Of a DNA stretch of 64,000 nucleotides, positions 18,080 to 26,129 are shown piece by piece; position 1 is the first letter of the stretch; every line of letters starts with the position of its first letter. The position numbers were made by a program, and so were the translations under genes. The notes under the pieces were generated by a model that was not told the origin of the DNA, searched no databases, and saw nothing but the letters and a program-made list of their open reading frames with translations. This DNA is from Puniceicoccaceae bacterium Marseille-Q1082 (GTDB lineage Bacteria; Verrucomicrobiota; Verrucomicrobiia; Opitutales; Intestinicryptomonadaceae): the NCBI GenBank assembly GCA_904424815.1, contig CAJGBI010000002.1, forward strand, positions 248,001 to 312,000, read 5' to 3'.

Positions 18080-19099
18080 ATGAAGCTTCTTTATATTCTC
18101 ATAATATATTTTTCACCATATATATTGATTGCATCTCAAAGTATGGTATCGCTGTTAGAAGAATCATTTTATAATGAAACGAAGAGGTATGTCTCAAAGG
18201 AGAACGTTCGTGAGCGCATTGAACATCTACGAAAAACAGGCGTATTGGAACGATTCTCAAATATATATGCCACTCAAAAGAGCAAAGCTACTCCTTTATT
18301 AGTTATTACGAAAATTGGAACTATTGAAAACCCAAATATATCCAAATATATTGTCAACGAAGAAGAAATTATTGGAATTAGAGTTTTTTATAATTACAAG
18401 TCGGACGCAATTGATTATAAGATTACAATATACTCTATTTCAAAATCAGAAGCGGAAGAAATTCTAAGTAAAATTTCTAAATTGAAGCATATTTTTGTCA
18501 ATACCCCAAAAGATAAATATACCATTAATAACAATGACTCTATAATGATATTTAGATTTAAGGGAGATGAAAAATCGGTAGTCTTTATTCCCCAAGCAAT
18601 TTTTCTTAATAATACTTCTGGCGATAGCTTAATGTCACTGCGTAAATTTGTATTATCTTTAGTGGGATTGGACGAAGTGGAGGCTGATTTATCTAATATA
18701 ACTGAAAGATCCTTGATGGAGAATTTAAGAAGAAAATCTGTTATACATTATAATATAAATGATTCATTATTTTATTTTTTAGAAAACAAGAAAATTTATA
18801 GGTTGCCTCAATCAGTATGGCAGTATTTTGCTTCTTCCGATTCGCTTGTTGATAAGTATATTGCTATATGGATATTTTATATAGAAATGAAATTCCGTTT
18901 AGGTTCAGAGCTTCCTGTGGAATGTTTATTTAAACAAGAATATATCCCTTTTTTGCAACAATTAGATCCTAATGAAAATATTTTGTATGCATTTATACAT
19001 TATAAATACTATGTTTTCAAGAATGACAACAGGTTAGCCGAAATGTATTTAAAGAAATTAGAAAAATCAGGCATAGACAAAAAATTATTGCAAAACTAA
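18080..19099 (+). CDS. Exported protein, candidate immunity to cassette 3 tip
   Basis: From ATG 18080 the product is 339 residues, 20 bp after the orphan zincin tip. It has a signal peptide (MKLLYILIIYFSPYILIAS) and no domain I recognise. The middle has mixed strands and helices, and the C-terminus (HYKYYVFKNDNRLAEMYLKK, then SGIDKKLL) is similar to the end of the 14378-15325 protein, so the two candidates seem related at their C-termini with divergent N-terminal parts. It is strongly AT-rich. Starting further upstream would overlap the tip and bury the signal peptide. Confidence 0.7.
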   Translation: MKLLYILIIYFSPYILIASQSMVSLLEESFYNETKRYVSKENVRERIEHLRKTGVLERFSNIYATQKSKATPLLVITKIGTIENPNISKYIVNEEEIIGIRVFYNYKSDAIDYKITIYSISKSEAEEILSKISKLKHIFVNTPKDKYTINNNDSIMIFRFKGDEKSVVFIPQAIFLNNTSGDSLMSLRKFVLSLVGLDEVEADLSNITERSLMENLRRKSVIHYNINDSLFYFLENKKIYRLPQSVWQYFASSDSLVDKYIAIWIFYIEMKFRLGSELPVECLFKQEYIPFLQQLDPNENILYAFIHYKYYVFKNDNRLAEMYLKKLEKSGIDKKLLQN

Positions 19100-19616
19100 G
19101 TTTTGAACAAATGTTTCCAATTCTCATCATTGTTATTCTGAAAGAGAACTTATATTTTTCTGGATGGAACAATTTCTAATATTGCAAAGATAATATTTTA
19201 CAGTTTATACGAGAAATTCAAAAGGTGAAAAAGGTTGATTATAAATTGTTGCGATGTTATAAGTATGAAAAGTCGCTTTGCAATAAATATGCTTTCATTA
19301 AGAAAACCTGTTATATTTCTCGGGATTCCCCTTTGCTTGCATGTGGAAATATTAAGATTATACGTTACCGCTCCAAATAACGGATTAGTATCGTTAGAAT
19401 TACCAGAGGAATCCTCATTAAAAGTCGCTGAAATTTATTTGGTAAATATGTATGGAGAAAAGGTCTAATACAAAAACATTGGATTCTCGAATATAAATAT
19501 GATAACTATATTGCAAAAATATGCGGGAAGGCGTTGCGAAAATAGGAATAAGCATTTCGGACGGCAGAGCGGTAAAATATATACGCCAGATACTCGTAAT
19601 ATAAGAATAATTTGAA
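19100..19616 (+). other. AT-rich decayed end of the Rhs island
   Basis: No intact gene is convincing here. Short open frames exist (for example 19235-19468 from a TTG), but none has a start signal or recognisable product. The stretch contains the remnant described at 19180-19380 and the leader of the next gene. Confidence 0.5.
19180..19380 (+). pseudogene. Remnant of an immunity-gene 3' end
   Basis: In the frame ending at TAA 19378-19380 the translation contains KVKKVDYKLLRCYKYEK, which lines up with the C-terminus SDGIDNRLLLRYEYKK of the 14378 protein and, less well, SGIDKKLLQN of the 18080 protein. No start codon or upstream toxin tip remains. I read this as a leftover fourth cassette. Confidence 0.4.
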
Positions 19617-20210
19617 ATGAAAACCGCCAGAATAATTCTCGCCATGCTTTTTGCCATGGGGGTTGTCGCTACGCTATTTTCAAAGATTGAAAATAGCGGC
19701 AAGTTTGCGCCTGCGAAAATTCCCGACAAAATTTATTTTGAAGAGCACGACGGCGGAATTTTGATAATATACGTAAAGGACGGCGGCAAAACTTATAGAA
19801 TAGACACGCGCTCATCTGTGTATAGCAAATACAAAATCCGGCAGGTGTCAAAGGACTTTCTGTTCCTCGATTCATCGGACATCGGCAAATATATGATAAC
19901 GGACGCCGTGTCAAAAAACTGGGATATCTTCCACGCGAGGGACGGAAAAATAGGCGGCATAAACGCATATGTCATATATGCGGAAAAATCCGCAAAGGAT
20001 CCCTCGGAACGAAAGCCCAACACCGTATTCATACTCTTTGAAAGCGGCGGCGCCGTAAAAAAATACGAGGCGAAAGGATATTTTCACCCCCATGAGCCGT
20101 GCTGCGAAATCGACGGGAAGATCCTCACCGTGCGCACGGGCATGGGCGACATCGCATTCGATTTGGGGAACGGCTTTGAAAGCATAACCAAAACCGCCAA
20201 GCCGAAATGA
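19617..20210 (+). CDS. Uncharacterised exported or membrane-anchored protein
   Basis: The 197-residue product has an N-terminal hydrophobic segment (ARIILAMLFAMGVVATLF) and a body rich in beta-strand pattern (ILIIYVKDGGKTYRIDTRS, VFILFESGGAVKKYEAKGYF). I recognise no family. Codon use is back to the GC-rich native style, though the leader is AT-rich. It is followed after 18 bp by two membrane proteins on the same strand and probably shares their transcript. Confidence 0.65.
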   Translation: MKTARIILAMLFAMGVVATLFSKIENSGKFAPAKIPDKIYFEEHDGGILIIYVKDGGKTYRIDTRSSVYSKYKIRQVSKDFLFLDSSDIGKYMITDAVSKNWDIFHARDGKIGGINAYVIYAEKSAKDPSERKPNTVFILFESGGAVKKYEAKGYFHPHEPCCEIDGKILTVRTGMGDIAFDLGNGFESITKTAKPK

Positions 20211-20228
20211 CGCGCGGAGGAAAGCGAA

Positions 20229-20975
20229 ATGTTCATCTTGTCCATAATAAACGCGGCAATAATATTGTTGGTCAATTCGCTTAGGATTGAAGACGCCATA
20301 GCCGCCTTCCATTCATCCGACTTTGAAGCCGTCTTCTGGATATCAGTTTTTCTGGCGGCCGTCGACGCCCTCGCGATTCTGATCATACTGGACAGGCCGT
20401 ATTCAAAATATTTGTACCCGATAGAACTGCTTCTCTATTTTTCATATCTGCATTTTTCGGGAATCCAATTTCAAAGGTACGACGCGCATTTTAACGAATG
20501 GTTTGAAGCGGCAAAATCCGATGCCGCTCCCGTCGCCCTTCCCTCCTCGGGAGAAAACCAAATAATCGGGCCGGTAAAACGGTATGCCGAGTTTAAAATC
20601 CCCGGGCAGAATCTCATAATGAGGGCGGAAATCTCGGCTTATTTCAAAGGGGGCTTCGACAACCCGCGGCTCGCGGAGATAAGGGCTTCGGCAATAGGGC
20701 CGCGAAAGTTTGAAATATCGTTTCCGTTCGCATTCTTTTGCGGTTGGGGATTGGCGAATCGGGCGGGAATCGAATACGCAGACATGACGGCGCGGGCGGA
20801 GAACGTCTCGGTTTCGGAAATCGGGGACGAAAAGGAAATGAAGGTCAAATGCGTTTTGGATTATTCTTATGCGGCGTTTGCAAGCCGCTTGGGAGGCGGG
20901 ACGGAAACCGCGGCAGCGCGGGAATCGGAAAGCGCGGAAATTTCCTACAAGCTCATAAGGGAGGGCGGAAAATGA
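20229..20975 (+). CDS. Uncharacterised membrane protein
   Basis: The 248-residue product has two or three N-terminal hydrophobic helices (FILSIINAAIILLV; AVFWISVFLAAVDALAILIIL; the YLYPIELLLYFSYLH segment) and a soluble C-terminal part. A strong Shine-Dalgarno GGAGGAAAG precedes the ATG. The segment KYLYPIELLLYFSYLH is closely matched in the next gene (KYLYALEILLYFAMCS), so the two probably arose from one another. It overlaps the next gene by 4 bp (ATGA). Confidence 0.7.
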   Translation: MFILSIINAAIILLVNSLRIEDAIAAFHSSDFEAVFWISVFLAAVDALAILIILDRPYSKYLYPIELLLYFSYLHFSGIQFQRYDAHFNEWFEAAKSDAAPVALPSSGENQIIGPVKRYAEFKIPGQNLIMRAEISAYFKGGFDNPRLAEIRASAIGPRKFEISFPFAFFCGWGLANRAGIEYADMTARAENVSVSEIGDEKEMKVKCVLDYSYAAFASRLGGGTETAAARESESAEISYKLIREGGK

Positions 20976-21256
20976 AGGTTTTGGCGGTTTTAAACATATT
21001 GTTCGCATTGTCGGCCGGCTGCGCGGGAATGGCAAAAATGCAAGAGATGCGAAATTGCGGCATGTTCGATATGGAAAATTTCTGCGCGCCCGCGTTCACG
21101 GCGGCCGCGGCCGCCTTCGCGCTATGCGCGTTGGCGATACTGGCGTTTGAGAAGCCGTTTGTCAAATACCTGTACGCTCTCGAAATATTGCTATATTTTG
21201 CCATGTGCTCGATAATGGCGGCTCCCTTGGCGGCCGCGCTGGAAAACCTCCCATGA
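20972..21256 (+). CDS. Small membrane protein related to the upstream gene
   Basis: The 94-residue product has three hydrophobic helices (VLAVLNILFALSAGCAGM; FTAAAAAFALCALAILAF; YALEILLYFAMCSIMAAPL). It carries the KPFVKYLYALEILLYF motif in common with the preceding protein. The ATG at 20972 overlaps the previous stop codon. No known family is recognised. Confidence 0.7.
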   Translation: MKVLAVLNILFALSAGCAGMAKMQEMRNCGMFDMENFCAPAFTAAAAAFALCALAILAFEKPFVKYLYALEILLYFAMCSIMAAPLAAALENLP

Positions 21257-21344
21257 CGGGCGGCGCCGCCGAAAAATCCTGACACCCCCCTCCGCCGGAC
21301 GCGGAGCTCGGGGGAAAATGATGCTTGCCTATTGGCGGCAATCA

Positions 21345-21350
21345 TATAAT
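21345..21350 (+). promoter_or_regulatory. Likely -10 box of trxB
   Basis: A perfect TATAAT lies 15 bp before the trxB start codon. The -35 is unclear (TTGCCT at 21325-21330 gives only a 14-bp spacer). No Shine-Dalgarno is visible, so the leader would be very short. Confidence 0.4.
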
Positions 21351-21364
21351 CGTCTTTCCCGATT

Positions 21365-22279
21365 ATGGAAGAGATTGTTATAATAGGAAGCGGCTGCGCG
21401 GGAATGGGAGCGGCCATTTACGCGGCGCGGGCCGGAATGTCGCCGCTCGTCATAGAGGGGGCGCAGCCGGGAGGGCTGCTCACCACGACCAGCGACGTCG
21501 AAAACTTCCCGGGGTTCCCCGAGGGGGTCAACGGCTTCGACCTTCTCTGGAAGATGCGCGAACAGGCGCAAAAATTCGGCGCGCGCATAGAAAACGCCGT
21601 AGTCGAAAAAGTCGACTTTTCCGGGGAAACGAAAAAAGTTTTCTGCTCCGGCGAAAAAGTTTTTGAGGCGAAAAAAATCGTGGTCGCCACGGGTTCGTCG
21701 CCCAGAATGACGGGAGCCAAGGGCGAGGCCGAAATGTACGGCGGCAAGGGCGTATCCGCCTGCGCCACGTGCGACGGCGCATTCTACCGCGGCAAGGACG
21801 TGGCGGTCGTCGGCGGCGGAGACTCCGCATGCGAAGAGGCCGTGTTCCTCACCCGCTTCTGCTCGTCGGTAAAAATAATCCACAGGCGCGGAGAGTTCCG
21901 CGCGTCAAAAATCATGGCCGACCGCGCGCTCTCCAACCCCAAAATCGAGCCCGTGTGGGACAGCGTAGTCGACGAGATCCTACCCGACGAAAACGGCCTG
22001 TGCCGCGGGGTAGCCGTCCGCAACGCAAAGACGGGGGAGAAATCGGAAATCGCGTGCAAGGCGGTGTTCGTGGCTATCGGGCACAAGCCCAACACCGACA
22101 TTTTCAAAGGAATCCTCGAAATGGACGACGAGGGCTACATAGTTCCGCTATCAGGCACGCAGGTCAAGACGAACGTCGAAAACGTGTTTGTCGCCGGTGA
22201 CTGCGCCGACAAGACCTTCCGCCAGGCGATCACGGCGTCGGCGATGGGCTGCATGGCGGCGATACTCGCGAGCTCCTAA
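21365..22279 (+). CDS. trxB: Thioredoxin-disulfide reductase
   Basis: The 304-residue flavoprotein has an FAD-binding start ([21 protein letters not shown]), the redox-active CATC (Cys133, Cys136) in [13 protein letters not shown], an NADPH-binding fold ([14 protein letters not shown] then HRRGEFRAS), and the C-terminal FAD contact [14 protein letters not shown]. It passes electrons from NADPH to thioredoxin. Length is normal. prmA begins 13 bp downstream. Confidence 0.96.
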   Translation: MEEIVIIGSGCAGMGAAIYAARAGMSPLVIEGAQPGGLLTTTSDVENFPGFPEGVNGFDLLWKMREQAQKFGARIENAVVEKVDFSGETKKVFCSGEKVFEAKKIVVATGSSPRMTGAKGEAEMYGGKGVSACATCDGAFYRGKDVAVVGGGDSACEEAVFLTRFCSSVKIIHRRGEFRASKIMADRALSNPKIEPVWDSVVDEILPDENGLCRGVAVRNAKTGEKSEIACKAVFVAIGHKPNTDIFKGILEMDDEGYIVPLSGTQVKTNVENVFVAGDCADKTFRQAITASAMGCMAAILASS

Positions 22280-22292
22280 CCCCGCGCCGCCG

Positions 22293-23162
22293 ATGATAAA
22301 AATTTCGACAGAAATAAGGGATGCCCTCTCCGACCCGCTCGAAGACCATTTTTGCGAATTTGTGCGCTCGAACTGGGGCATAGAGAAAATCGACGACAAA
22401 TCCCCGACGACGCTATTCGGCTACTTCGACTCTCCCGAGGACGCCGCCGCCGAATACGCCGAGCTGCGGAAAGCCTTTCCCGCGCTGCCCGAGAAATACG
22501 GCGTCGAGGGAGTAAACGACGCCGACTGGCAAAACGAATACAAAAAGTATTTGAAGCCGTGGAGCTGCGGGCCTCTCCACTGGGTTCCCGTGTGGATGAG
22601 GGGCGAATACGCCGTCCCCGCGGGGGCGAAAGCCCTCTATTTCGACGCCGGAATGGCCTTCGGAACGGGCGACCACCCGACCACCCGCCTGTGCGCGATG
22701 GAGCTGATAGACGCCCTCGCGGAAAATCCCGCAAAAAAGTCGGTTATCGACGCTGGCTGCGGCTCGGGGATTCTGGCCATCAGCGCGCGCATGCTCGGGG
22801 CGGGAAAAGTATTCGGATTCGACCGCGACCCCGAGGCGGTGCGCGTGAGCCTTGAAAACGCCGAGTTCAATTCCATACCGAAGGGCGAAATCGAATTCGC
22901 CCACTCGGGAATCGAAGGCGCGCTCGCGGGAAGAAAGGCGGACATAGTGCTCGCAAACATAATTTCCGACGTGCTCTGCATCTACGCCGACAACCTCGCG
23001 GCGGCGGTCAAAACCGGCGGGAAGCTCGTGCTGAGCGGCATACTCGCCGCCGAAAACGGGGAGGTCAAAGAGTGCTTCCTCGAGCGGTGCCCGCGCGCGA
23101 AATCGGCGAGGGCCGCCGTCATGGGCGACTGGTCAAGCCTCGTCATCGAAATGGGGGAATGA
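22293..23162 (+). CDS. prmA: Ribosomal protein L11 methyltransferase
   Basis: The 289-residue product has the PrmA pattern: an N-terminal substrate-binding domain (WQNEYKKYLKPW), then the SAM-binding domain with FGTGDHPTTRLC, VIDAGCGSGILAISA and the NPPY-like loop as VLANIISDVL. It methylates ribosomal protein L11. I start at ATG 22293; an upstream in-frame start inside trxB gives an Arg-rich leader without homology. It is followed directly by the yhaM-like gene. Confidence 0.93.
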   Translation: MIKISTEIRDALSDPLEDHFCEFVRSNWGIEKIDDKSPTTLFGYFDSPEDAAAEYAELRKAFPALPEKYGVEGVNDADWQNEYKKYLKPWSCGPLHWVPVWMRGEYAVPAGAKALYFDAGMAFGTGDHPTTRLCAMELIDALAENPAKKSVIDAGCGSGILAISARMLGAGKVFGFDRDPEAVRVSLENAEFNSIPKGEIEFAHSGIEGALAGRKADIVLANIISDVLCIYADNLAAAVKTGGKLVLSGILAAENGEVKECFLERCPRAKSARAAVMGDWSSLVIEMGE

Positions 23163-23163
23163 A

Positions 23164-24204
23164 GTGAGGTTAAAGCTTTCGGAAGTAAAAAATTTCAGGG
23201 AGCAGGACGGCAAGCGCGCGTTCGAGGCTGTCGCGCTGCTGCGCTCGCGCTCCGTCAAGACGGCGAAAAACAGCGCGGAATTTCTGGCGCTCGAATTCGG
23301 GGACAACTCGGCGGCTATCCCCGCGATGTGCTTCGAGGGCGCCCCGTCGTTCGCCATCCTGAAAGACGCGCCCGTGGGAACGGCGTTTGAAATCGCCGCG
23401 ACCGCCGACTTCTTCAACGGCAGGCTCAGCCCGAAAATAGACTCCGCCAGAATCCTTTCGGAGGCCGAGTCGCGCGAGGCTCTGCCGTCGCTCGTGCCGG
23501 TCTCAAAGCTCGACCCCGCGGCGATGAAGGCGGAGCTCGAGGGGTTTGTCGAAAAGATTTCAGACGCCGCCCTGCGCGCCACGGTTCTCTACGCGCTCGG
23601 CGAGCGCGGAGACTTCTTCACGTCGGTCGCCGCCGTCAAAATGCACCACGCGCACATGTACGGGCTGTTGGAGCACTCCCTGAAAATGGCGCGCATGGCC
23701 TCCGCGCTGCTGCCGCTCTACCCGTTCGTGGACGCCGACCTCGCCCTGGCGGGCTGCATACTCCACGACATCGGCAAGACCGTGGAATACTCGCAGGGGC
23801 TCGTCGCCGACCGCACGAGAATCGGAATGTTGCAGGGGCATGTCGTGCTCGGATACCGGATAGTGCGCCGCGCGGGGCTCAAAAACTCCCTCGCCCCCGA
23901 CATCCTCGCGAGGCTCGAGCACATAATACTCAGCCACCAGGGGGAACCCGAATGGGGAGCAGCGGTGCGCGCCGCCACCCCCGAAGCCGTGTTCGTGTCA
24001 ACAATCGACAATTTCGACGCGAAAATGGGCGCCCTTGAAGCCGCTCTCGACTCCGCCGAAGGCTCGGAATTCGTGGAAGTCCCCGCGCTCAAAGTCAAAA
24101 TGCTCGCGGACGCCCCCGACTACGGGAGGGGCGAAGGCGGCGGCGATTCGGGCGGCGCCTCCGCCGGCGCGCAGCCGCGCGAAGCGGGAAAGGCGGGCGA
24201 ATGA
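23164..24204 (+). CDS. YhaM-family 3'-5' exoribonuclease (OB fold plus HD domain)
   Basis: The 346-residue product starts with GTG one base after the prmA stop. Residues about 1-105 fit an OB-fold nucleic-acid-binding domain. Residues about 155-290 are an HD phosphohydrolase with MHHAHMYGLLEHSLKMA and CILHDIGKTVEYS (metal-binding His/His-Asp). The Gly/Ala-rich C-terminal 30 residues look disordered. The nearest family is the Firmicute YhaM/CbfA nuclease. It overlaps rdgB by 4 bp. Confidence 0.87.
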   Translation: MRLKLSEVKNFREQDGKRAFEAVALLRSRSVKTAKNSAEFLALEFGDNSAAIPAMCFEGAPSFAILKDAPVGTAFEIAATADFFNGRLSPKIDSARILSEAESREALPSLVPVSKLDPAAMKAELEGFVEKISDAALRATVLYALGERGDFFTSVAAVKMHHAHMYGLLEHSLKMARMASALLPLYPFVDADLALAGCILHDIGKTVEYSQGLVADRTRIGMLQGHVVLGYRIVRRAGLKNSLAPDILARLEHIILSHQGEPEWGAAVRAATPEAVFVSTIDNFDAKMGALEAALDSAEGSEFVEVPALKVKMLADAPDYGRGEGGGDSGGASAGAQPREAGKAGE

Positions 24205-24815
24205 GGATAAGAATCTGCCTGGCAAGCTCAAACGCCCACAAGATAGAGGAGTTCCGCGACATGGCGCGCGACGCCGGCCTCGACTGCGAAATTTTCGGCG
24301 CAGGCGGCCTCCCGGGATTCGAGCCTCCGGAGGAGGACGGGGCTACTTTCGCCGAAAACGCCATGATAAAGGCGCGCGCCGCGCGCGCAATCGCCCCGAG
24401 AGACTGCCATATTATGGCCGACGACAGCGGGCTCTGCGTGGACGCGCTCGGCGGGGCGCCCGGGATAATGTCGGCAAGGTACGCGGGCGAAAAAGGCGCC
24501 GGAGCGGACGAGGCAAACAACCGCAAGCTCCTCAAAGAGCTCGAAAACGTGCCCGACGCCGCGCGCTCGGCGCGCTTCGTCTGCTCCATAGCCCTGATAT
24601 GCCCCGACGGGCGCGAGGAAATCTTCGGCGGCGAAATAGAAGGGGTCATCAACAGGGGCGCGCGCGGGAAACGCGGCTTCGGGTACGACCCGCTGTTCTT
24701 TCTGCCCGAGCGCGGAATGACAACCGCCGAGCTCGCGCCCGCCGAAAAAAACTCGATAAGCCACCGAGGAAAAGCGTTTTCCAAAGCGGCAGAATTTATA
24801 AAATCGCAACAATGA
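24201..24815 (+). CDS. rdgB: XTP/dITP diphosphatase (RdgB/HAM1 family)
   Basis: The 204-residue product has the family start (ICLASSNAHKIEEFRDM), the substrate-binding segment DDSGLCVDALGGAPGIMSARYAG (split across about residues 75-97) and the late FGYDPLFFLPE and SHRGKAF motifs. It hydrolyses ITP and XTP to monophosphates to keep them out of DNA and RNA. ATGA overlaps link it to both neighbours. Confidence 0.95.
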   Translation: MRIRICLASSNAHKIEEFRDMARDAGLDCEIFGAGGLPGFEPPEEDGATFAENAMIKARAARAIAPRDCHIMADDSGLCVDALGGAPGIMSARYAGEKGAGADEANNRKLLKELENVPDAARSARFVCSIALICPDGREEIFGGEIEGVINRGARGKRGFGYDPLFFLPERGMTTAELAPAEKNSISHRGKAFSKAAEFIKSQQ

Positions 24816-25945
24816 AAAAGACAATCCACATCATATTGGCATGCGCCGCGCTCGCCGCAACCGGCCTCGCGCAGAGCGTAAACGAGTCAGACTGGGGCAA
24901 AACCAAAGACGGAACGCCGGTAAAGCTCTTCACGCTCAAAAACGACAAGGGCATGGCTGTCGAGATAACCAATTACGGCGGCAGAATCGTAAAAATCGTC
25001 GTCCCCGACCGCGACGGCAAACCCGGCGACGTGGTTCTGGGCTTCGACTCGCTCGCCGGCTACGAGGGTCCGGACCATTCGTATTTCGGCGCGATAATCG
25101 GCAGATACGGCAACCGAATCGCAGACGGGGAATTTTCGATAGACGGCAAAACCTACAACCTGCCGAAAAACGACGGCGGCGTAAACCACATCCACGGCGG
25201 GCCGTCGGGATTCGACGGCAGAGTCTGGGACGCAGAAGCCTCCGCAAGCCCGAAGGGGGCGGTGTTGAAGCTTAACCTCGTCTCTCCCGACGGCGACCAG
25301 GGATACCCTGGAACGCTCAAAGTTGCGGTCACCTACACGCTCGACAATTCCAACACCCTTACCGTAAACTATAAGGCGACCGCCGACAAGCCGACGGTTT
25401 GCAACCTCACCAACCACTCCTACTTCAACCTCGCGGGCGAGGGCCGCGGGAGCGTCGCCAACCACGAGGTGACAATCAACGCGGACAAATTTACGCCCGT
25501 ATCGAAAAAATATCTCATACCCACGGGCGGGCTGAAAGACGTGGAGGGCACGCCCTTCGATTTCCGCAAACCCCGCCAGGTGGGCTCGCGCATAGAGGCG
25601 GACGACGCGCAGCTGCAAGGGGCGAGGGGATACGACCACAACTGGGCGCTCAACAAAGACCCAAAAAACCCGAAGGCGATGACCTTTGCAGCCCGCGTTT
25701 ACGAGCCCGTCTCGGGGCGCGAAATGACGGTCTATACTACGGAGCCCGGGGTTCAATTCTACGCCGGAAATTTTCTCAAAGGCGTCAAGGGCAAGGGCGG
25801 CAAGCAATATTTCTTCCGCTACGGAATGTGCTTTGAAACCCAGCACTATCCTGATTCCCCCAACAACGAGGATTTCCCCTCCACAATCCTGCGCCCCGGC
25901 GAAACCTACGACACGACGACGGCGTTCCGATTCGGCGCATACTGA
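24812..25945 (+). CDS. galM: Secreted aldose 1-epimerase (mutarotase)
   Basis: The 377-residue product has a signal peptide (MKKTIHIILACAALAATGLA) and a GalM beta-sandwich: VEITNYGGRIVKIVVPDRDG, IGRYGNRIADG, the catalytic His in CNLTNHSYFNLAG, and the catalytic Glu region CFETQHYPDSPNN. It interconverts alpha and beta anomers of sugars such as galactose. The signal peptide places it in the periplasm, in keeping with external glycan breakdown by the secreted hydrolases in this window. Its ATG overlaps the rdgB stop. Confidence 0.94.
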   Translation: MKKTIHIILACAALAATGLAQSVNESDWGKTKDGTPVKLFTLKNDKGMAVEITNYGGRIVKIVVPDRDGKPGDVVLGFDSLAGYEGPDHSYFGAIIGRYGNRIADGEFSIDGKTYNLPKNDGGVNHIHGGPSGFDGRVWDAEASASPKGAVLKLNLVSPDGDQGYPGTLKVAVTYTLDNSNTLTVNYKATADKPTVCNLTNHSYFNLAGEGRGSVANHEVTINADKFTPVSKKYLIPTGGLKDVEGTPFDFRKPRQVGSRIEADDAQLQGARGYDHNWALNKDPKNPKAMTFAARVYEPVSGREMTVYTTEPGVQFYAGNFLKGVKGKGGKQYFFRYGMCFETQHYPDSPNNEDFPSTILRPGETYDTTTAFRFGAY

Positions 25946-25960
25946 CGCGCACCCGAAAAG

Positions 25961-25996
25961 AAAATCCCGAAGCCGCGCGGTTTCGGGATTTTTTTG
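25961..25996 (+). terminator. Intrinsic terminator after galM
   Basis: Stem AAATCCCGAA (25962-25971) and TTCGGGATTT (25982-25991) with loop GCCGCGCGGT, followed by a T run. It closes the trxB/prmA-galM run. Confidence 0.92.
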
Positions 25997-26129
25997 CGCG
26001 TCAGGCCGCCGGCAAATCCCAAGCGGAGCGCGCGGCAAAATTCCGACCGAACGCGCGCAATATCCCGCCGAAAAATCCGCGCCGGAGAAAACCATTGCGA
26101 ACGGGCGGAAAAAATGCTTAATTTTACCC

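Noticed and set aside
19235-19468. 77-codon frame in the decayed end of the Rhs island
   Set aside because: Starts with TTG, has no Shine-Dalgarno, and a different frame there matches immunity-gene remnants better.
24035-24811. Long N-terminal extension before galM
   Set aside because: Arg/Lys-rich shadow across yhaM and rdgB; the signal peptide at 24812 marks the true start.
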